Shown: piece after piece, positions 59,005 to 64,000 of the stretch
Layout of the letters: each line of letters begins with the position of its first letter
Numbering within the stretch: the stretch's first letter is position 1
Source of the DNA: Chitinophagales bacterium
Lineage (GTDB): Bacteria > Bacteroidota > Bacteroidia > Chitinophagales > Chitinophagaceae
NCBI GenBank assembly: GCA_025353485.1
Contig: JANXQO010000062.1
Span: forward strand, 39,299 to 103,298
Direction of reading: 5' to 3'
Length of the DNA: 64,000 nt
Translations under genes and position numbers: made by a program
The notes under the pieces: generated by a model
Told to the model about the DNA's origin: nothing
Seen by the model: the letters and a program-made list of their open reading frames with translations, nothing else
Database searches by the model: none

Positions 59005-61314
59005 TCAATCAGTTATAACACGCAGTTTGGCATAATTCAACATTATTTTTTTTTCGCCATTGTGCTCAAACTTAACTGTAGCAATAGGATTGTGTGCAGC
59101 GCCTTCCATTTTTATTACTTCACCAAAGCCAAATTTTTGATGCTCTACCTTTGCGCCTTCCTGTAAATCACTGGTATCACTTGGCGCAAAATTAACTGAA
59201 GGTGTATGTTCTTTTATTTTTATGGCAGCAGTGGTTACATAAGCAGGTTTATCAGTATAGCGTGGGCGCTCATCAGTTGGGCCTTTGATAGCAGATTTTA
59301 TTTTTTCGAAAGGATTCCAGTGAGAGGTTTGGTTGTTGCGCATATTACCGCCGGCAAACGCACGGTCTAAATATTTTTCAGGCAGCTCATCAATAAACCT
59401 GCTCGGCTCATTTTGTGTAAGGTTACCAAAACGGTAACGGGTGTTTGCATACGTGAGATAAAGTTTTGCTTTTGCTCTTGTAACGGCAACATAAAATAAT
59501 CTTCGCTCTTCTTCCAGTTCTTCCTTTGTATTAATTGACATTGAATTGGGGAACAAAGTTTCTTCCAGTCCACCAACAAATATTACAGAAAATTCCAAAC
59601 CCTTTGCAGCATGTATCGTCATTAATTTTACCACATCGCTTTCGCCTTTATCATCATCGGCATCAGTTAATAAAGTTATTTGCTGAAGATAACTGCCAAG
59701 GCTTTTATCCAGCAGCTCACCATCTTCTGTTGGTGTTTCAGTAAACTCTTTTATTGAGTTAAGCAATTCCTGTATGTTCTCATATCTTGCTAAACCTTCA
59801 GTTGTTTTATCATTGAACAGATCTTTTATTATGCCTGTGCTTTTGCCCACAATTGTCGCCAGATCGTATGCATTTTTTTTCTGCAATTCACTTTGAAACA
59901 TTTTTATCATGGTTACAAAGTTGTTAATCACTTCCAGCGTATTTGCCCTGTAACCAAATTCTGCAGCACGTTCCAGCACATTCCAAAAGGAGATATTATT
60001 TTCATTCGCAAACAGGATCGCTTTTTCAACAGTGGTTTTTCCAACCCCTCTTGCCGGAAAATTAATGATGCGTTTCAATGCCTCTTCATCACCCGGATTT
60101 AAAACAATTCTTAAATAGCTTAAGAAATCTTTTATCTCTTTTCTCTGATAAAAACTTATGCCGCCGTAGATGCGGTAAGCAATATTCATACGGCGCAGAC
60201 TTTCCTCAAAGCTCCTGCTCTGTGCATTGGTGCGGTATAAAATAGCAAAATCATTATTGCGAAAATGATTGCGGAGCTTCTGCTCCTGTATGGCATCAGC
60301 CACATATTTTCCTTCATCATTATCCGTTGCTGTACGAACGAGTTTTATTTTTTCACCTTCATCATTTGCTGTCCATAATGTTTTTGGCAACTGACCTTTG
60401 TTGTTGGCAATAATATCGTTGGCAACATGCAGAATACTTTGTGAGCTGCGATAATTTTGTTCAAGCATTACAATTTTTACTTCATCATAATCTTTCTGAA
60501 ACTGTAAAATGTTTTCAATAGTGGCGCCACGAAAACTGTAAATGCTTTGTGCATCATCACCAACCACAGCAACGTTCTCATGCATGGCACCGAGTAGTTT
60601 TATAATTTGATATTGTGCCGGGTTCGTATCCTGGTACTCATCAATCATTATGTATTTAAACTTGCGCTGGTACTTACTCAGGCTTTCAGGATGTGTGCTT
60701 AGTAATAAATAAAATTTTAAAAGAAGATCATCAAAATCCATTGCACCATTTTTAAAACAGCGCTTGCAATACGCATCAAATATTTGTCCCAGCATCGGGC
60801 GGTTGGCTCTTACGTCTTCCTGTTGCAATGCATAATCATTCATGTATTCTGCGGCGGTTATCAACCCATTCTTGGCTGCTGAAATACGGTTGTACACTAC
60901 ATTTGGTTTGTACTGTTTATCATCAAGACCAAGTTCATTAACAACCGTTTTTACAACACTCTTTGCATCATCAGTATCATAAATGGTAAAGTTGCGGGGG
61001 TAGCCAAGCTTGTCAGCCTCGGCCCGTAAAATTCTTGCGAACACAGAGTGAAAAGTACCTATGTATAAATTTCTTGCTTCGTTATTACCAAGAATTCTTT
61101 CAACCCTTTCCTTCATTTCTGCGGCAGCCTTGTTGGTAAAGGTTAATGCAAGAATATTAAAGGCATCTACACCATTAGCCATCAGGTGGGCAACACGGGT
61201 GGTAAGCACTTTTGTTTTACCGCTTCCTGCGCCGGCAACAATCATGATAGGTCCGTCACGGTGCAGCACCGCCTCACGTTGCGGTTCATTCAATCCCTGT
61301 AAATATTCCTGCAT
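59005..61314 (-). CDS. pcrA: ATP-dependent DNA helicase, UvrD/PcrA type
   Basis: A 769-residue superfamily 1A helicase. Motifs: GLNEPQREAVLH (Q), VAGAGSGKTKVL (I), TFTNKAAAEMKER (Ia), DEYQDTNPAQ (II), VVGDDAQSIYSFRGA (III), LEQNYRSSQSI (IV), TIHAAKGLEFSVIFVGGLEE (V) and VAVTRAKAKLYL (VI). It unwinds DNA in repair and replication restart. A Tudor-like C-terminal end (VEHQKFGFGEVIK) is normal for PcrA. The gene stands alone. Confidence 0.95.
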   Translation of the reverse strand: MQEYLQGLNEPQREAVLHRDGPIMIVAGAGSGKTKVLTTRVAHLMANGVDAFNILALTFTNKAAAEMKERVERILGNNEARNLYIGTFHSVFARILRAEADKLGYPRNFTIYDTDDAKSVVKTVVNELGLDDKQYKPNVVYNRISAAKNGLITAAEYMNDYALQQEDVRANRPMLGQIFDAYCKRCFKNGAMDFDDLLLKFYLLLSTHPESLSKYQRKFKYIMIDEYQDTNPAQYQIIKLLGAMHENVAVVGDDAQSIYSFRGATIENILQFQKDYDEVKIVMLEQNYRSSQSILHVANDIIANNKGQLPKTLWTANDEGEKIKLVRTATDNDEGKYVADAIQEQKLRNHFRNNDFAILYRTNAQSRSFEESLRRMNIAYRIYGGISFYQRKEIKDFLSYLRIVLNPGDEEALKRIINFPARGVGKTTVEKAILFANENNISFWNVLERAAEFGYRANTLEVINNFVTMIKMFQSELQKKNAYDLATIVGKSTGIIKDLFNDKTTEGLARYENIQELLNSIKEFTETPTEDGELLDKSLGSYLQQITLLTDADDDKGESDVVKLMTIHAAKGLEFSVIFVGGLEETLFPNSMSINTKEELEEERRLFYVAVTRAKAKLYLTYANTRYRFGNLTQNEPSRFIDELPEKYLDRAFAGGNMRNNQTSHWNPFEKIKSAIKGPTDERPRYTDKPAYVTTAAIKIKEHTPSVNFAPSDTSDLQEGAKVEHQKFGFGEVIKMEGAAHNPIATVKFEHNGEKKIMLNYAKLRVITD

Positions 61315-61524
61315 GGTGTAAAGTTACGAAATGAGAAAGAGGGTAATAGGGTTGTTAGGAAATATTTAGGGAAGGTTTTTTAAAAAAATCTTTAGTTACG
61401 AGAATTTGTTTTTTTAAAGTCCCCAACTTCAGAGTTGTGTCACTCACTTGAACTTGCAGATTTCTTTACTTAGCTTTATTGAAGCGATAAAAATGAAAAA
61501 TATAAAGCGCTTGCTTAACTATTA

Positions 61525-62013
61525 TTAAATAAATAATTTACCTAAAGTTTGAGTTAAGGAAATATTTAAATCAATAAATTTTACTTGTAAAAGATTTGCA
61601 TCATTCAATGGAGTTATGTATTGCTTAAAACTATTTAAGTCTTTCGAAATAATTCCTTCAATTCTTTTAGTTTGAATTTGAGCTAAGATTTTTACATCAT
61701 TTGCTATTACTCTCCGATTATAACCTTGGATATTTTCTTGATTCCCTTTTAAGTGAGCATGAAATAAACCGGCATTTTTACCATCTATAAAGTCGAAGGA
61801 CTCAATTTGTAAATTATTCAAGGGTAAGTTAAGCGGATCATCGCCTACAGAATACTCGGCAATTACAATTGTAGAAACATGTATGGTAATTTTTTCTTCT
61901 AAAAAATATTTATAATATTCCAAAGCGTTTTGATGCAAGCTATCAGTTTTATCCATTAACCTTATGCAAAATGAGGTATCTAGCATAACACTATTAATCC
62001 CCAAATTATTCAT
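61525..62013 (-). CDS. PIN-domain protein
   Basis: A 162-residue PIN-fold protein with four acidic residues placed as in active PIN nucleases: Asp12 in VMLDTSF, Glu53 in IAEYS, Asp106 in ANDVK and Asp125 in SKDLN. It may cleave RNA. It overlaps the upstream gene by eight bases, so both are coupled. The partner is not a recognised VapB-type antitoxin, so calling this VapC would be premature. Confidence 0.75.
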   Translation of the reverse strand: MNNLGINSVMLDTSFCIRLMDKTDSLHQNALEYYKYFLEEKITIHVSTIVIAEYSVGDDPLNLPLNNLQIESFDFIDGKNAGLFHAHLKGNQENIQGYNRRVIANDVKILAQIQTKRIEGIISKDLNSFKQYITPLNDANLLQVKFIDLNISLTQTLGKLFI

Positions 62014-62788
62014 TTGCGCCTCCTCTAATTTCTTCTAACCAAACATCCTTGTTTTGAATTTTTTTCCAATTTTCTGATGCTTTATCAATCAGTTTGTTCA
62101 AAACTAATTCATCATAATTAGTTTGATAATTGAGAAAGTCAATCAATTCTAAATCTTTCAGAAAACCGGATTGTAAATTTTGTTTTCCTTTTACCCATAA
62201 TCCATAAACTTGAAAGAGTTTATTGGCTCCTGAAGTAAGTTGTTCTTCACTTGCATCAACTACCAATTTTCCATATCTATCAGTCAGAAAATGAAGGTTT
62301 ACTTTATTCAATCCCCCTTCTTCAAAAATTTTTCCATATAAATATAGATTAATATTCACCCAATCAGTCTGGGGAGCAATGAATTCTGATTCTTTATTGA
62401 TTGTCACAAAAGCTTGATCAGGCGAAATAGAAGATGTAATAAAATATTCCCGGCCTGTAGTATAAGATTTTCTTTGCCATTTATCAATAATAGCAGCCGC
62501 TTTTGGTTCAAGTAAATCTGTATTTCTTTGAATCCCAACTTCCGTCATCAAAGCAGTAAACATTATAGCCTTCGCAGCGGGAACAAAAAACATATTTTTT
62601 ACTGAACCTTCTTTTACCTCGTAAGAAACTTTTGGACGTTCTTCTTTTTCGGTTTTAGATGGAAAAAGTAAGGTTTCAACATCCGTAAGAAGTTCCTTTG
62701 TTTCTGAGATATCAATATCCTTTGGATTTAAATTACCATTCGAAGTTTTACCAGAAATCGTTATTGATATATGACCTGTCGTTTCCAT
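62006..62788 (-). CDS. Unknown 260-residue partner of the PIN protein
   Basis: No family was recognised. The chain has a beta-rich start (HISITISGKTSNGNLNP), a central region with KVSYEVKEGSVKNMFFVPAAKA, and an acidic/aromatic end (NKDVWLEEIRGG). No helix-turn-helix or membrane helix is visible. It overlaps the PIN gene by eight bases, so it may control or guide the PIN nuclease. Size and content differ from known antitoxins. Confidence 0.7.
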   Translation of the reverse strand: METTGHISITISGKTSNGNLNPKDIDISETKELLTDVETLLFPSKTEKEERPKVSYEVKEGSVKNMFFVPAAKAIMFTALMTEVGIQRNTDLLEPKAAAIIDKWQRKSYTTGREYFITSSISPDQAFVTINKESEFIAPQTDWVNINLYLYGKIFEEGGLNKVNLHFLTDRYGKLVVDASEEQLTSGANKLFQVYGLWVKGKQNLQSGFLKDLELIDFLNYQTNYDELVLNKLIDKASENWKKIQNKDVWLEEIRGGANE

Positions 62789-63066
62789 GAATATAAAACA
62801 AATTTATGTTTTCTCATGTAAAGTCTAATAAGATTTTCTCAATATGATTATAAAATTATCAACCTTTATCGGGTAGTTCGATCCCGTTGGCCGGAGACCA
62901 ACCGGTACGATCTGCATAGGAAATATTTTTGCAATGATAGGTGTTCTTCTAATAATTTATAACCTCAGAGCCACAGCAATGAGTGCCGCCATTTAGTCTC
63001 TCTTGTCTTATAAATAATTTCCGGTAAATGAGGATACTGAAATAGCTTTACACACAATCTTTTTTA

Positions 63067-63684
63067 ATGAAATCAAAATCCTCCATCACTACCATCTTCA
63101 CTGATCTTGGCGGTGTATTGCTTACCAATGGCTGGGACCGCGGCAGCCGCAGAAAAGCTATTGATCTTTTTAAACTTGACCCTGAAGAAACAGAAGAACG
63201 CCATCACCTCACCTTTGATACCTACGAGGTTGGCAAAATAACCCTTGATGAATATCTTGACCGTGTAGTATTTTATAAAAAACAAGCTTTTAGCCGCACA
63301 CAGTTTCGGGAGTTTATGTTTGGGCAGTCAAAACCTTTTCCCGAGATGATCGCATTGGTTAGGCAATTAAAAAAGAAGCATAATTTAAATGTTGCAGTAG
63401 TAAGTAATGAAGGAAGGGAGCTGGCAGAGTACCGCATTAAAAAGTTTATGCTGAATGATTTTGTCGATTTTTTTATTGTCTCCAGTTTTGTTCATTTTAG
63501 AAAACCCGATGCTGATATTTTTCGCATTGCGCTGGATACAGCGCAGGTAAGTGCAAAGCAGGTGGTATATATTGAAGACCGCCCTATGTTTGTACAGGTT
63601 GCTGAAACCCTTGGTATCCGTGGCCTTCATCATATTGATCACGCAACCACTTTAAGCAAACTGCAAAAGTTTGGTATTAAATAA
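63067..63684 (+). CDS. HAD-superfamily phosphatase (YihX-like)
   Basis: A 205-residue HAD protein. Motif I is FTDLGGVLLTNG (nucleophile Asp), motif II VAVVSNEGRELAEY, motif III/IV HFRKPDADIF and VYIEDRPMFVQVAE. The second Asp of classical DxD is Gly, as in some YihX-like phosphatases. It probably dephosphorylates a sugar phosphate. rpiB follows 42 bases later on the same strand. Confidence 0.87.
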   Translation: MKSKSSITTIFTDLGGVLLTNGWDRGSRRKAIDLFKLDPEETEERHHLTFDTYEVGKITLDEYLDRVVFYKKQAFSRTQFREFMFGQSKPFPEMIALVRQLKKKHNLNVAVVSNEGRELAEYRIKKFMLNDFVDFFIVSSFVHFRKPDADIFRIALDTAQVSAKQVVYIEDRPMFVQVAETLGIRGLHHIDHATTLSKLQKFGIK

Positions 63685-63726
63685 TTCTATCTTTTTAGTT
63701 TATAAAATTTCAGCAAAAAAATAATT

Positions 63727-64000
63727 ATGAAAATCATTATTGCTTCTGACCATGCAGGATTTAATTATAAAACTTTGTTGCTAAAAGATATTCAGCAGCA
63801 GGGTTACGATGTAAATGATCTTGGCGCTTTTAGTACTGATGCTGATGATTATCCCGATCATGCTGCTGATGTTGCCAATGCTATTCTTAAAAAAGAGGGA
63901 GAGAGGGGGATTATTATTTGCGGAAGTGGTGTGGGTGTAAGTGTTGCTGCCAATAAATTTAAAGGGATACGGGCAGGTGTTTGTCATGATACATACTCAG
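63727..64000 (+). CDS. rpiB: Ribose-5-phosphate isomerase B, N-terminal part, cut by window edge
   Basis: From the ATG at 63727 the frame reads MKIIIASDHAGFNYKTLLLK and continues with DLGAFSTDADDYPDHAADVA and CGSGVGVSVAANKFKGIRAG, the catalytic cysteine loop of RpiB/LacAB enzymes. It interconverts ribose-5-phosphate and ribulose-5-phosphate. 91 codons are visible and the gene continues past the edge. The track shows only a shadow on the other strand. The phosphatase upstream suggests a sugar-phosphate theme. Confidence 0.93.
   Translation, partial: MKIIIASDHAGFNYKTLLLKDIQQQGYDVNDLGAFSTDADDYPDHAADVANAILKKEGERGIIICGSGVGVSVAANKFKGIRAGVCHDTYS

Noticed and set aside
62860-62920. tRNA-like text (TTCGATCCC with GTTGG...CCAAC)
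   Set aside because: No acceptor stem, anticodon arm or TTC-containing T arm in the right order. Only a short hairpin remains.

Overview
The window is AT-rich chromosomal DNA from a Bacteroidota bacterium, most likely family Chitinophagaceae. The evidence is the gene content (DUF1501/DUF1800 pair, DUF6089-like and PorT-like barrels, PaaZ, GH3-family proteins, GxxExxY protein), promoter-like boxes of the Bacteroidota type TAnnTTTG, and palindromic intergenic hairpins. No rRNA, tRNA, CRISPR array, prophage or complete insertion sequence was seen. Most genes are ordinary housekeeping or accessory genes. polA and rpiB are cut by the window edges.

Layout. 1-10 kb: 5' part of polA, two alpha/beta hydrolases, an ECF sigma factor with a membrane-spanning partner that ends in a beta-barrel, a triple PepSY-like lipoprotein, several outer-membrane barrels and small proteins. 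9.9-14.2 kb: a Crp/Fnr regulator, a perfect FNR-type box, and a redox gene set (NAD(P)-binding protein, DoxX, YceI, pirin, YceI) carrying remnants of two further genes. 14.3-17.3 kb: dipeptidyl-peptidase III and a secreted two-repeat protein. 17.4-22.9 kb: arsenic genes (arsC, GNAT resembling ArsN, arsM, arsR with operator) interrupted by a GH32 fructosidase and a sugar transporter. 22.9-26.4 kb: DUF1501 and DUF1800 proteins. 26.4-31 kb: a truncated Doc toxin remnant with its presumed antitoxin and a Kazal-type lipoprotein, PaaZ, a GxxExxY protein between inverted repeats, an enoyl-CoA hydratase, and HicBA. 31-39 kb: PnuC and NadR for nicotinamide riboside, MtgA, LysE, a GH3 protein, an S9 peptidase and DinB. 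39-47 kb: NYN/LOTUS protein, AlkA-type glycosylase, CysS, an EEP nuclease, two rhomboids (one without its serine), RlmD. 46.8-51 kb: TlpA-like protein, parvulin isomerase, barrel protein. 51-64 kb: MetF, DUF2235 hydrolase, LptB, GH3-FabG, Nfu, a second barrel plus low-complexity protein module, UvrD/PcrA helicase, a PIN protein with an unknown partner, a HAD phosphatase and RpiB.

The most interesting items are the candidate dual-membrane-spanning anti-sigma factor, the PIN/unknown two-gene module, the duplicated barrel plus charged-protein module, the FNR-box redox operon with decayed members, the Doc remnant fused in frame to a Kazal lipoprotein, the serine-less rhomboid, and palindromic elements found both in intergenic pairs and inside two coding regions. 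All functions are inferred from reading the sequence. No database search was run.
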